A DNA stretch of 64,000 nucleotides, taken from Dyadobacter subterraneus (GTDB lineage Bacteria; Bacteroidota; Bacteroidia; Cytophagales; Spirosomataceae). The notes beneath the pieces were generated by a model. The model searched no databases. It was not told where the DNA came from and saw nothing but the letters and a program-made list of their open reading frames with translations. Location: assembly GCF_015221875.1 (NCBI RefSeq), contig NZ_JACYGY010000002.1:991573-1055572 (forward strand). Reading direction: 5' to 3'. Shown piece by piece: positions 46,751-56,051 of the stretch (position 1 is its first letter; each line of letters begins with the position of its first letter). The translations under genes and the position numbers were made by a program.

Positions 46751-46822
46751 AGGGTACGGAACAATGGAATAGTTGTAGAAAGATTACCCTACAATAAAAC
46801 CCGTAGGTGCGGCGCATCGCAA
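46751..46822. repeat. Palindromic intergenic element with GTAGGTGC box
   Basis: TTGTAG (46773-46778) pairs with CTACAA (46789-46794), followed by AACCCGTAGGTGCGGCGCATCGC. This composition and the ending AACCCGTAGGTGCG look like a dispersed Bacteroidota intergenic repeat; copy number elsewhere not visible here. Confidence 0.5.
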
Positions 46823-46830
46823 TAATCAAC

Positions 46831-47814
46831 TTAAACCAATCCAAATTTTTCAGCTTCGGTTTTCAATAATGCTTTGTCAATCGGTACAACACCAACTAAT
46901 TCGCAAACCAAACCACCACCCAAATTAGAAATTCCGGCAATTGACCGTGGAGGAAGTCCGAGCGCCACGCAGCAAGCTGCAATACTGATCACCGTATCAC
47001 CAGCTCCTGAAACATCAGCAATCTGGCGGATATGGGCAGGAAGTTTGTGAACTTCTTCTTTGAAATCAATAATGACACCACGCTCTGAAAGGGTAATTAA
47101 AGCACCTTTTGCGTTCAAGGTTTCTTTCAATTGCTGAACCGTAGCCTCTAATTCAGCAGGATTATCCACATTGAAATCCACTTTCAAACCTTCACGAAGT
47201 TCTTTTAAGTTTGGTTTGAAAAGCGTTACATTATTATAAGAAAGGAAATTGCGTTTTTTTGGATCGACTACCGTTGGAACATTGTGTTCAATGGCAAAAT
47301 CTGTAATTTCTTTTATTGATTCCGCAGTGAGAACGCCTTTGTCATAATCTTCAAAAATAATGACATTGCAGGAAGGAATCAATTCTTTTGCTTTGTTTAC
47401 AAGTCTGTCTTTTTCTTTATCTGAAACAGGTTTATCTGTTTCAGTATCAATTCTTACAACTTGCTGAGAGCCAGCAATAATTCTCTCTTTAATTGTAGTA
47501 ATACGATCGTCGCTGCGAATTAATCCTTCACAATTCAGACCTTTTTCTTTCAGACTTTTTTCAAGCAGATCGCCAGAGCTGTCAGTACCGATCACAGTAC
47601 AAACAATCGCTTCTGCGCCTAATGCCTGAACATTCAAAAGTACATTTCCAGCACCGCCAAGACGATATTCACGATTGCTTACATTGACAACAGGAACAGG
47701 GGCTTCGGGAGAAATACGCTCCACTTTTCCCCAGACATAGGAGTCGAGCATTACATCGCCAATGACAAGAACACGTAAAGTATTGAACGCTTCAAAAACC
47801 TGATGGATATTCAT
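46831..47814 (-). CDS. hldA: D-glycero-beta-D-manno-heptose-7-phosphate kinase (PfkB family)
   Basis: Phosphorylates heptose-7-phosphate in the ADP-heptose pathway for lipopolysaccharide. 327 residues, the length of a stand-alone kinase; the second (adenylyltransferase) domain of fused HldE is absent, so that activity must lie elsewhere. Seen: VLVIGDVMLDSYVWGKVERI at the N-terminus, YRLGGAGNVLLNVQALGA, and the PfkB signature DVSGAGDTVISIAACCVALG with the catalytic Asp. The protein is cytosolic. Assignment to heptose kinase over another PfkB sugar kinase rests on the N-terminal signature. Confidence 0.88.
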   Translation of the reverse strand: MNIHQVFEAFNTLRVLVIGDVMLDSYVWGKVERISPEAPVPVVNVSNREYRLGGAGNVLLNVQALGAEAIVCTVIGTDSSGDLLEKSLKEKGLNCEGLIRSDDRITTIKERIIAGSQQVVRIDTETDKPVSDKEKDRLVNKAKELIPSCNVIIFEDYDKGVLTAESIKEITDFAIEHNVPTVVDPKKRNFLSYNNVTLFKPNLKELREGLKVDFNVDNPAELEATVQQLKETLNAKGALITLSERGVIIDFKEEVHKLPAHIRQIADVSGAGDTVISIAACCVALGLPPRSIAGISNLGGGLVCELVGVVPIDKALLKTEAEKFGLV

Positions 47815-47922
47815 TAAAAGTAATTTTGCCTGGTTTCCCGTTGTTGATGAAAGAATTTTAAACCGCTAGTTTTAAACGACAGCCGCCAAAATTCGTATAA
47901 AGGTTTGAAAAAATCAAACCAA

Positions 47923-48351
47923 TCAGACATTAACAACAAAATGCATGCTTGTGATTTGAAAACGTTTATTGAGATAAAGACGATGTGCGTCCGTTCTGGC
48001 GGCACTCACCCCGGAGTCTAAATGAACCTGGGAATACCCTTCCTTTTTTGCATAATCCAGTATCCAGTCGACCAGTTTTCCTGCATATCCTTTTCCGCGG
48101 TTTCCCGGAAGTGTGGATAAGTCGTCAATATAAATGTATTTTCCCCGGAAGAGATTATATCCGGTTTCAAAAACAGCAACGGCTGCTGCCCGACCGCCAT
48201 CTTCAATGAAAATAATTTGCCTGTTGTCTGCAAGTGTTTTTTGCACTGCTTCAACATACAAATCATCTGTTAAAGTAGGCCGCAGTGCTTGAATAGCACT
48301 GCGGCATTTTAGGATGTCGCTATCCGACGCAACAACTTGTATGTTTGTCAT
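47923..48351 (-). CDS. GNAT-family N-acetyltransferase
   Basis: 142 residues with the GNAT acetyl-CoA signature region [20 protein letters not shown] (about 80-99) followed by [20 protein letters not shown] and FQITSMHFV, the typical ending. The substrate is unknown. Its ATG overlaps the ribBA stop (ATGA), so it is translationally coupled to ribBA. Confidence 0.88.
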   Translation of the reverse strand: MTNIQVVASDSDILKCRSAIQALRPTLTDDLYVEAVQKTLADNRQIIFIEDGGRAAAVAVFETGYNLFRGKYIYIDDLSTLPGNRGKGYAGKLVDWILDYAKKEGYSQVHLDSGVSAARTDAHRLYLNKRFQITSMHFVVNV

Positions 48352-49595
48352 ACCTGAGTTCCAGGGAAAGATAAGTGACTAAGATTATGTCCCATTTTAT
48401 CACGCTTGGTCAGCAGATATTTTTCGTTGTAGGGATTTGAAGGGATTTCTATTGATACCGAATCCACAATTTCCAGTCCGTATCCGATTAATCCGGCACG
48501 TTTTTTCGGATTGTTGGTAATCAGTTTAATTTTGGTAATGTCAAGATCTCGCAGAATCTGAGCACCAACGCCATAATCGCGTTCGTCACTTCCAAAACCC
48601 AATTCGATATTTGCTTCTACGGTATCACGACCCATTTCCTGAAGCTTGTAGGCTTTCAATTTATTTAACAAACCGATTCCGCGCCCTTCCTGATTCATAT
48701 AAACGATCACACCTTTTCCTTCTTTACTAACCAAATCCATGGCGGCATGAAGCTGAGGACCGCAGTCGCAACGGCATGAACCAAAGATATCACCGGTCAT
48801 ACAGGAAGAGTGAACGCGAACCAAAACGGGCTCATCTTTTTCCCAGGTTCCTTTTACCAAAGCCAAGTGCAAATCACCGGTATTAACCTGACGGTAAGCA
48901 ATCAGATCAAAATGACCCCATTCAGTTGGCATATCAACACCGATTTCTCTTTTGATCAGAGATTCTTTACGTAATCGATATTCGATTAAATCCTTAACGC
49001 TGACCAATTTCAGATTGAAACGATTGGCAATTTCACGAAGCTGAGGCAAGCGTGCCATCGAACCATCTTCATTCAAAATTTCAACCAACACACCAGCAGG
49101 AGCTAATCCTGCGAGTCTTGCAAAATCAATAGCAGCTTCTGTATGTCCGGTGCGTCTTAACACACCGCCTTTTTTTGCTCTTAAAGGAAAAATATGTCCC
49201 GGACGACCAAGATCAGATGGTTTTGTATCAGGATTTACAAGTGCCTGAATCGTTTTTGCACGGTCGCTGGCGGAAATTCCGGTTGTACAACCATTACCCA
49301 GTAAATCGACCGAAACGGTAAAGGCAGTTTCATGAAGGGCAGTATTATTTCCAACCATCATGTCCAGTTCAAGCTCAACACAACGTTCTTCTGTAATAGG
49401 TGCACAAATTAATCCGCGGCCTTCTTTGGCCATAAAGTTGATGATTTCCGGGGTTACCAGTTCAGCAGCGCAAATAAAATCACCTTCATTTTCACGATCT
49501 TCATCATCAACGACAACAATCATTTGTCCGTTTCTGATCGCTTCAATGGCATCTTCTATCGAATCCAGTACTATGGAATTACTATTATTATTCAT
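48348..49595 (-). CDS. ribBA: Bifunctional DHBP synthase / GTP cyclohydrolase II
   Basis: Makes both precursors of riboflavin: 3,4-dihydroxy-2-butanone-4-phosphate (N-terminal half) and the pyrimidine intermediate from GTP (C-terminal half). About 415 residues. Start: ATG at 49593-49595 rather than the TTG 15 nt earlier. N-terminal: the acidic metal site [16 protein letters not shown] and [15 protein letters not shown]-terminal: the zinc cysteines in [20 protein letters not shown] and GTP-binding [19 protein letters not shown]. Both domains look intact. I see no FMN riboswitch in the short leader. Confidence 0.95.
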   Translation of the reverse strand: MNNNSNSIVLDSIEDAIEAIRNGQMIVVVDDEDRENEGDFICAAELVTPEIINFMAKEGRGLICAPITEERCVELELDMMVGNNTALHETAFTVSVDLLGNGCTTGISASDRAKTIQALVNPDTKPSDLGRPGHIFPLRAKKGGVLRRTGHTEAAIDFARLAGLAPAGVLVEILNEDGSMARLPQLREIANRFNLKLVSVKDLIEYRLRKESLIKREIGVDMPTEWGHFDLIAYRQVNTGDLHLALVKGTWEKDEPVLVRVHSSCMTGDIFGSCRCDCGPQLHAAMDLVSKEGKGVIVYMNQEGRGIGLLNKLKAYKLQEMGRDTVEANIELGFGSDERDYGVGAQILRDLDITKIKLITNNPKKRAGLIGYGLEIVDSVSIEIPSNPYNEKYLLTKRDKMGHNLSHLSFPGTQV

Positions 49596-49674
49596 TATTC
49601 GGGTAGACAAAAAATAGTTTTACGGGAAAACACGTTTTAGGATATAAAGGTACAGTCTTAATGTCGAAATGTCT

Positions 49675-49682
49675 TAATTTTG
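49675..49682 (+). promoter_or_regulatory. -7 box of the first gliding-type secreted protein gene
   Basis: TAATTTTG matches TAnnTTTG, about 98 nt before the ATG at 49780. Moderate evidence only. Confidence 0.45.
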
Positions 49683-49779
49683 CGCCTTCAATGAATGAAC
49701 AATCCATTTCAATGAAGGGTTTCAAAGTGTGTTATTTCCAGGTTTGTACGTGTCTTTACTCAATTTTAGTACATACTTC

Positions 49780-51714
49780 ATGAGATTACAACTACTGTCT
49801 ATATTTTTCGTAACGTTATTATTTCAGTCTTTTTATGCCAATGGTCAAGCGCCTGTTGTAACTACCGGTTATTGCAGCACGGGCGGAGGTGATTTTGATG
49901 TGGTTCCTGCTGTGGGTTGTGGAAGTGTCACTGTCACATTAAAAAACAATGTTGTTGGCGCGCAGAACGTAGGATATATTACAAATTATGATGGAACCAG
50001 CGTACCGTCCGGTCTTAAAGATGTTTTTTCTGAAACATATAGTCAGCCGGGAACATATACAATTTTACAAGGTGGGAGCAAGGCAGGAGTAGGTTTTACT
50101 TTGTGTAAGCAGGTGACTGTTTACGAAAGAAAAATGGTAAATGCCTTACTGGAATCCTGCGGGACTATTTCAAAGGTTACAATCGTCGATGATGCCATAG
50201 CAAGATCATACGATCATCTCGAAATTAATTGGGGAGACGGGAAAGCTAATTCGGAATGGAGAGTTGGCAACGGCCTGGTATTCACACATGCCTTTACAGG
50301 TACCGTACCACAAATTTCAGTGAAGGGAATTAATAAACCAGGCGTTAGCTGTACGGGACTGGAAAATATATTATCTGCTACTTCTCAAAACATATCACTT
50401 GATTCTGTCAAGATCCGGAGAGTGGAGATGACCGCTAATGGTACTGTTAATATTTTATACAAAGGATTAGAAAAAACAGAAACCGAAATTTTATACGGTG
50501 ACGGAAGCGGTGCCCTGACATCTGTTGATAAAAATTCATCTGGTGGAGACGTTGGTGTTTTAATTGACAATCTCAATCCTGACAATCAATATAATATACA
50601 ACTAATTGCCAAGGATGCATGCGGCGGTTCCCTGATCAGTGATGAGGTTGGGACGATGATATTAAAAAGTAGTACCGAAAAAACCGGAAATTTACTTGAA
50701 TGGAATAAATATGCTTATCCGGGTGATTTTACCGGTTATCAGCTTTTGAGGGATAATTTGCCTATTCATGGATTTCAGTCAATAAATGATACTAAATGGG
50801 TGGACGAAACAGCTGTTTGTGGACAAACTTATGAATATCGAATCATTGCACTAACAGATATATTCAGATCCTCTTCTGCACCCAAAAAGGTAACCATGAC
50901 AAGTTCCAAACCGGAAAAAATCATACAGGCCAGTGTAAGCGTATCGGCTCCGAATGCAATAACGACGGAGGTTGTTCCGGCAGGTGAAGGACTAACCGGA
51001 ACCTATAATCTTATTGTAGAAAGGGCTGACCTTGGAAGTTCAAATTTTGCGCAGATCTCCGGTGTGAAAAATCAACAAACTGAATTTGAGGATAAAACTG
51101 TAAATACTGCCTCCAAATCTTATTGTTACCGGTTTATTTACGAAAATTCCTGTCCGCTGCGCTCAGAACCGAGTGATCCTGTTTGTTCTATATTATTACA
51201 GCAGTCGCCAAAAGATATTTCCTGGACAAGTGAAACGCCATTTTCTCAGGGAGTTGAATCTTATGATGTAATTGAAAATGAATCGAACACAGGTGCTACG
51301 GATACACCTGTTGGTTTGGTAAATAGCTATACGCTGAACATGAGCACGCAAAATCAAGCCACGTATACTTTTCAGGTTGTTGCACACTCCAAGGGCGGGA
51401 ATCTTATAAGTTTTTCCAATATTGTAAATTATTCGCAGGAATTTGTTCTGCTTGTACCAGACGCTTTTACGCCAAATGCTGACAATATCAATGAAAAATT
51501 TGAAGTAAAAGGCCTCTTTGTCAATACTTTCAAAATGTCTATTTTTAATCGTTGGGGACAAGTTGTTTTCCAGAGCAACGATATCAACAATAGCTGGGAT
51601 GGAATGATTAATGGGGCAAAAGCACCGGCTGGATCTTATGTTTATAAAGCGGAAATAACCGACAGCTCGGATAAACCGTTTTCAAAAAGCGGTGCTTTTT
51701 TGCTTATCAGATAA
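49780..51714 (+). CDS. Secreted protein with gliding-motility-associated C-terminal domain (tandem paralog 1)
   Basis: 644 residues from ATG 49780, which begins the signal peptide MRLQLLSIFFVTLLFQSFYA; a GTG further upstream is rejected. Order: signal peptide; an N-terminal domain with TGYCSTGGGDFDVVPAVGCG then TVTLKNN, FN3/PKD-like beta regions to about 560, and the C-terminal type IX sorting domain (VPDAFTPNADNINEKFEVKG, FNRWGQVVFQSND, GAKAPAGSYVYKAEI). About a third of the residues align by eye with the neighbour at 51850, a clear tandem duplication. Likely exported and surface-bound; role unknown. Confidence 0.85.
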   Translation: MRLQLLSIFFVTLLFQSFYANGQAPVVTTGYCSTGGGDFDVVPAVGCGSVTVTLKNNVVGAQNVGYITNYDGTSVPSGLKDVFSETYSQPGTYTILQGGSKAGVGFTLCKQVTVYERKMVNALLESCGTISKVTIVDDAIARSYDHLEINWGDGKANSEWRVGNGLVFTHAFTGTVPQISVKGINKPGVSCTGLENILSATSQNISLDSVKIRRVEMTANGTVNILYKGLEKTETEILYGDGSGALTSVDKNSSGGDVGVLIDNLNPDNQYNIQLIAKDACGGSLISDEVGTMILKSSTEKTGNLLEWNKYAYPGDFTGYQLLRDNLPIHGFQSINDTKWVDETAVCGQTYEYRIIALTDIFRSSSAPKKVTMTSSKPEKIIQASVSVSAPNAITTEVVPAGEGLTGTYNLIVERADLGSSNFAQISGVKNQQTEFEDKTVNTASKSYCYRFIYENSCPLRSEPSDPVCSILLQQSPKDISWTSETPFSQGVESYDVIENESNTGATDTPVGLVNSYTLNMSTQNQATYTFQVVAHSKGGNLISFSNIVNYSQEFVLLVPDAFTPNADNINEKFEVKGLFVNTFKMSIFNRWGQVVFQSNDINNSWDGMINGAKAPAGSYVYKAEITDSSDKPFSKSGAFLLIR

Positions 51715-51849
51715 TTTGGTCATTACACATCGGAATATCTTTTCGATTGGAAATGAACATCTTAATCCCAAAAATTTTAACTTTGAATTCTTGGACTAAA
51801 TTCAATTTTACTTCCTCTTGACAGTCTAAAATCCTCTTTATACACACAT

Positions 51850-53781
51850 ATGAAAAAACGATTACTTATAACTTTTCTGTCTTGCCTGCTTTTAGGTAAT
51901 AGTTCCGATCTCTTCAGCCAGGGTTTGTGTGATAATGGAGGAGGTGGATTTGAGCTTGATAAATATGAAGGTTGTGCACCGCTGACTGTAAAAATTAAAA
52001 ACACGGTTCCCAATTCATTTAGCGTTGGCTATGACATAAGCTATGACGGCCAATCTCAAAATCCCTTACTTGCTCAAGGGCTGCCTTCTGTAACATATTA
52101 TTATGCAGGAAATTATACAATGCTGCAAGGAGGAAGTGTGTCAACAGGACCTATTTATGCATGTAGAAAAATTAAAGTTTTTGAAAGCAGAAATCTAAAT
52201 GTGCAATATACATCTTGTGGGGGCGGAAAGATAAAGCTTTTGTTCAGCGATGATGTCATTTTACAAGCTTATGACAAAGTAGAAATTAACTGGGGGGACA
52301 ATACCAAAGATATCTGGAATAAAGGTAGCGGACTGGAACTTGAACATAATTATGTCGACGTATCTATAAGTCCAGTTATGAAAATAAAAGGTTTGTATAA
52401 TTCAAATCCGGCTTGCTCAGAAGGTACTGAACTATCCTTTGGAATATCTTTTCAACAACCACTTTTAAAAAATATTCAAATCAAAACGGTTGAAATGAAA
52501 GGCAATGGAAGTCTGGAAGTTACCTATGAAGGTGTGACTTCTATTGCAACGGATATTTTGACAAGCAGCGATGGAGGTGCAAGTTATATTGTTGGTGGTA
52601 CCAGAACTTCTGGTGGTACTCAATTCTATCGTGTTCCCAATCTTAATGCAGCTCAGGTTTATCAGGTAAAACTTGGATCGAAGGATTTATGTGGAGGACA
52701 GCAGGATAGTGAAATCGTGACCAGTATGGTTTTAAAGGGTGTTTCCGGTGATGAGAAGAATTCGATTTCATGGAATCAATACCAGAATGCAGCGGATTTT
52801 CAGGAATATCAGCTGATGCGAGATGGTGTTGTACTAAAATCTTTCAATGATATTAAGACAATTTCCTACGTAGATGAGGATGTGCAATGCGGGGATAGTT
52901 TTGAATATTCGGTTGTTGCGGTAACCAAAACAATTCAGTCAATTTCTGCTCCGGTGATTATTAAAACGACGACAACATCACCAAAACCTGTTGATCAGAT
53001 GTTTGTTACCGTGAATAGTGACGATTTAATTGAATTAAATGCTAATATTCCAGGTGCTGGCTCTAAATCAAACTATGAAATTTTGATTCAAAGAGCAGAT
53101 GGTGCGGGCGGCACCTTTAAAAAGGTCAATACGCTTTATGGCGAAACCATATATCAGGATTTTGATGTTCAGGCAGATAAAAATTCTTACTGCTATCGAT
53201 TAATTTATCAAAATGCATGCGGTCAAAAAGCGCCTGTTTCCGAGCCGGTTTGTTCTATACTTTTACAAAATCAGAATTCTTTGTTTACATGGACAACTGA
53301 AAAACCATTTTTTGATGAGATTCAATCTTACAAAATGATTCAAATCGCTTCTTCGGGTTCTAAAACAGAAATTGATATGAAGCTCCTGAATAATTTTGCA
53401 CCGCAGATAAATAAAGAAAATGATCCGTCCTATACTTTTCAAATCCGCGCTGACTCCAAAAATGGAAATTTTCAGAGTTATTCCAACGTTATCAATTACA
53501 AGAGAGACGCAGACATTTTTGTGCCATCAGCATTTTCGCCAAACGAGGATGGGATCAATGATACTTTTGAAGTGAAAGTCTCTATGTATAAATCTTTCAA
53601 AATGTCTGTTCTTAATCGTTGGGGTGAAGTTATTTTTCATTCTAATGACATAACAAAAGGTTGGGACGGGATGTTTAAAGGCGAAATAGCGGCCGTTGGA
53701 TCCTACATTTTCAATATTGAAATTGTTAATAATATAAATCAAACCGTTAAAAAAAACGGTACTTTTGTGCTCTTGAAATAA
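51850..53781 (+). CDS. Secreted protein with gliding-motility-associated C-terminal domain (tandem paralog 2)
   Basis: 643 residues. Signal peptide MKKRLLITFLSCLLLGNSSD..., then GLCDNGGGGFELDKYEGCAP followed by LTVKIKNTVPN, matching the Cys-Gly-Gly-Gly-x-Phe and GC motifs of paralog 1. Middle: FN3-like repeats with YSVVAV and SYCYRLIYQNACGQ. C-terminal type IX sorting domain: VPSAFSPNEDGINDTFEVKV, LNRWGEVIFHSND, KGEIAAVGSYIFNIEI. The pair shares the same layout and length and stands in tandem 135 nt apart. Surface function unknown. Confidence 0.87.
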   Translation: MKKRLLITFLSCLLLGNSSDLFSQGLCDNGGGGFELDKYEGCAPLTVKIKNTVPNSFSVGYDISYDGQSQNPLLAQGLPSVTYYYAGNYTMLQGGSVSTGPIYACRKIKVFESRNLNVQYTSCGGGKIKLLFSDDVILQAYDKVEINWGDNTKDIWNKGSGLELEHNYVDVSISPVMKIKGLYNSNPACSEGTELSFGISFQQPLLKNIQIKTVEMKGNGSLEVTYEGVTSIATDILTSSDGGASYIVGGTRTSGGTQFYRVPNLNAAQVYQVKLGSKDLCGGQQDSEIVTSMVLKGVSGDEKNSISWNQYQNAADFQEYQLMRDGVVLKSFNDIKTISYVDEDVQCGDSFEYSVVAVTKTIQSISAPVIIKTTTTSPKPVDQMFVTVNSDDLIELNANIPGAGSKSNYEILIQRADGAGGTFKKVNTLYGETIYQDFDVQADKNSYCYRLIYQNACGQKAPVSEPVCSILLQNQNSLFTWTTEKPFFDEIQSYKMIQIASSGSKTEIDMKLLNNFAPQINKENDPSYTFQIRADSKNGNFQSYSNVINYKRDADIFVPSAFSPNEDGINDTFEVKVSMYKSFKMSVLNRWGEVIFHSNDITKGWDGMFKGEIAAVGSYIFNIEIVNNINQTVKKNGTFVLLK

Positions 53782-53823
53782 TAAGAGACTTGTTTTAATA
53801 CATCATTAAGATATAGAATAGAT

Positions 53824-54171
53824 ATGTTTGGAAATATGGCAGACATGATGGGGCTGATGGGTAAAATGAAAGACCTTCAATCCAAAATGAAAGAAGCTCA
53901 GGATCAGCTGGCTGGTATTGTAGAATCTGCCGAATCAGGTGGAGGAATGGTTCGTGCAACTGTAAATGGCCAAAAAACACTGATCGGGCTGGAAATTGAT
54001 AAGGATCTGATTAATCCGGACGATAAAGAAATGCTTCAGGATTTAATTGTTGCAGCTGTTAATAAAGCGTTTGAAAATCTTGAACCTAAAATAAAAGAAC
54101 ATTTAGCAAAAGCTACCGATGGAGTTCTTCCCAACATTCCCGGATTGGACTTAGGGGGATTTATGAAATAA
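53824..54171 (+). CDS. YbaB/EbfC-family nucleoid-associated protein
   Basis: 115 residues, the usual length. MFGNMADMMGLMGKMKDLQS, then a helix with KMKEAQDQLAG, MVRATVNGQKTLIGLEIDKD and LINPDDKEMLQDLIVAAVNK match the YbaB/EbfC family, which bind DNA as dimers. An acidic-to-amphipathic C-terminus (GVLPNIPGLDLGGFMK). The glycosyltransferase gene starts 15 nt downstream, so they probably share a transcript although functions are unrelated. Confidence 0.93.
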   Translation: MFGNMADMMGLMGKMKDLQSKMKEAQDQLAGIVESAESGGGMVRATVNGQKTLIGLEIDKDLINPDDKEMLQDLIVAAVNKAFENLEPKIKEHLAKATDGVLPNIPGLDLGGFMK

Positions 54172-54186
54172 CATCCTCCGATTAGA

Positions 54187-55218
54187 ATGACTTCAAATGT
54201 TGCAATTGTTATCCTGAATTATAATGGCAGGCATTATCTTGAAAAGTTTCTTCCGACAGTTTTAAATCATTCTGAGGGTTATGAAATTTGGGTAGCAGAT
54301 AATGCTTCCACGGATCAATCCCTCGAATGGCTTGAAAGTCAGTATCCTGATGTTAGAACACTTTCGATTTCTGAAAACAAAGGATATGCAGGAGGTTATA
54401 ATAAAGCGTTGAGCCAGATTAATGCGGAATATTATGTTCTGTTAAATTCTGATATAGAAGTAACGCCGGGTTGGATTGAGCCGGTGATTTCTTTTATGGA
54501 AACGGATGTAAACATCGCAGCATGTCAGCCTAAAATAAGGGCGTACGATCTTCCAACCCATTTTGAATACGCAGGAGCAGCCGGAGGTTACATGGATTAT
54601 CTCGGTTATCCTTTTTGCCGCGGCCGGATTTTCGATACAAGGGAAGAAGATCTGGGCCAGTATGATGATGAAATCGATGTTTTCTGGGCAACCGGGGCCT
54701 GTCTTTTTGTAAGATCAGAAGCTTTTCACAAGGCGAATGGTTTTGATGAGCGTTTTTTTGCACATATGGAAGAAATTGATCTTTGCTGGCGCCTGCTGGA
54801 CTTAGGTTACCGAATCACATTTAGCGGAAAATCAGTGGTTTACCACGTGGGTGGTGGAACACTTCACAAGTCCAATCCTCAAAAAACTTTCCTTAACTAT
54901 CGTAATAACCTGATCATGCTTTTCAAAAATCTGCCAATTGGCAGAAGAAAGAAAACTTTGTTTTTCAGGTTAATTTTAGACGGAATTTCAAGCGCACGAT
55001 TTATAGCCTCAGGTGCCTGGCCCGACGTTTTTGCTATTATCAGAGCTCATTTTGCATTTTATGCCATGATGCCCAAATTGATAAAAGAGCGCGAGCAAAC
55101 CACTTACAGGGCTCCGCTTTATTACAGAAGTATTGTATGGGAATATTTTGTTTTAGGAAAACACCGCTTTTCAGAACTCACAAGGATTATGTTTCCTGTT
55201 AAAGCTCCCAAATCGTAG
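54187..55218 (+). CDS. Family 2 glycosyltransferase
   Basis: 343 residues. GT-A fold of family GT2: VAIVILNYNGRHYLEKFLP (nucleotide-sugar site), WVADNASTDQS (DNxS), SENKGYAGGYNKALSQINAE, VLLNSDIEVTPGW (DxD-like), FFAHMEEIDLCWRLLDLGYR (acidic base region) and VYHVGGGTLHKSNPQKTFLN. It resembles rhamnosyl- or related transferases in envelope polysaccharide synthesis. Two C-terminal hydrophobic stretches might anchor it to the membrane. It ends converging with the PspC gene, overlapping by 20 nt. Confidence 0.92.
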   Translation: MTSNVAIVILNYNGRHYLEKFLPTVLNHSEGYEIWVADNASTDQSLEWLESQYPDVRTLSISENKGYAGGYNKALSQINAEYYVLLNSDIEVTPGWIEPVISFMETDVNIAACQPKIRAYDLPTHFEYAGAAGGYMDYLGYPFCRGRIFDTREEDLGQYDDEIDVFWATGACLFVRSEAFHKANGFDERFFAHMEEIDLCWRLLDLGYRITFSGKSVVYHVGGGTLHKSNPQKTFLNYRNNLIMLFKNLPIGRRKKTLFFRLILDGISSARFIASGAWPDVFAIIRAHFAFYAMMPKLIKEREQTTYRAPLYYRSIVWEYFVLGKHRFSELTRIMFPVKAPKS

Positions 55219-55420
55219 GCGTATTGTGTTTTCGCCAGTTTTGACGCATTTCCATCCAAAAGGCAAGCACCAGATACAAAATGATCGGTGAACCGAAGGT
55301 CATGAAAGTGGCATAAATGAAGTAACGGCGAATACTACTAGCCGGGAAATTGAGTTTTTCACCCATTCTTGCACAAACTCCAAATATCTGATTCTCTACA
55401 AAATAACGAAGACGATTCAT
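55199..55420 (-). CDS. PspC-domain small membrane protein
   Basis: 73 residues from ATG 55418-55420. A PspC-like core: MNRLRYFVENQIFGVCARMG, then EKLNFPASSIRRYFIYATFM and TFGSPIILYLVLAFWMEMRQ with one membrane segment. PspC proteins sense membrane stress in other bacteria; here it is a small stand-alone version as is common in Bacteroidota. Its stop region overlaps the end of the glycosyltransferase gene by 20 nt on the opposite strand. A longer reading from 55474 adds 18 residues before the family start and is rejected. Confidence 0.82.
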   Translation of the reverse strand: MNRLRYFVENQIFGVCARMGEKLNFPASSIRRYFIYATFMTFGSPIILYLVLAFWMEMRQNWRKHNTPTIWEL

Positions 55421-55771
55421 ATTAGCTTTTGGAATAATTAGCTCATAACTAGCAATTTTCTCTGCAATATACAAAGAGTAAAGTAATTTTTACGGATCGT
55501 AATTTATAAGAATTTGACCGTTAACTTGGAAATTTTCAAATTCTTGGTGCAAATAAATTGTTTTCCGAACAATTTTTGTTTCTTTGTGATTAGAGAAATT
55601 GTAAATGGTACATTATTATTGGGAAGCCCCGGTAAAAATATCCAAAATTTATTCTGTCAATCGGTTGAGCCTCCCTCAATAATTTGGCAAAATAGCGTTA
55701 AAGATTACTAATGGAACGTTTGCAATTCTTGATGTATTTTCAACTTATTTCATTTTTTTATTTCCACTATT
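55421..55771. other. AT-rich region upstream of the cold shock gene
   Basis: 351 bases without a gene. AT-rich with no clear TAnnTTTG box. It could provide the long 5' leader often seen on cold shock mRNAs, but I cannot identify a start point or structure. Confidence 0.5.
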
Positions 55772-55966
55772 ATGCCAACAGGTACTGTAAAATTTTTCAA
55801 TGAAGCTAAGGGATACGGCTTCATCGTTGAAGACGACACAAACAGAGACATCTTTGTTCACGTGACAGGATTGGGAGGACTTACTATCCGTGAAAACGAC
55901 CAAGTTGAATACGAAGTCGTTGAGGGAAAAAAAGGACTAAACGCTGTACAAGTAAAAAAAATATAG
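55772..55966 (+). CDS. Cold shock protein (CspA family)
   Basis: 64 residues. A single cold shock domain: TGTVKFFNEAKGYGFIVEDD with RNP1 (KGYGFI), then RDIFVHVTGLGG with RNP2 (DIFVH), and a C-terminal VEGKKGLNAVQVKKI. It binds single-stranded RNA and melts structures as an RNA chaperone. Following it is a symmetrical terminator shared with lysS. Confidence 0.95.
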   Translation: MPTGTVKFFNEAKGYGFIVEDDTNRDIFVHVTGLGGLTIRENDQVEYEVVEGKKGLNAVQVKKI

Positions 55967-56000
55967 TTTTTCTTTCTTGTCGGGAGCTTGTCAGAGCAAA

Positions 56001-56033
56001 AAAATACCGCAGTGTCAAGTTGCGGTATTTTTG
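56001..56033. terminator. Bidirectional terminator between csp and lysS
   Basis: AAAATACCGCA (56001-56011) pairs perfectly with TGCGGTATTTT (56021-56031) around a 9-nt loop, with T/A tracts on both sides. Confidence 0.92.
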
Positions 56034-56051
56034 TTTTATAGGAATGAAGAA

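Noticed and set aside
49596..49680. Possible FMN riboswitch before ribBA
   Set aside because: The leader lacks the conserved FMN element blocks and is too short.
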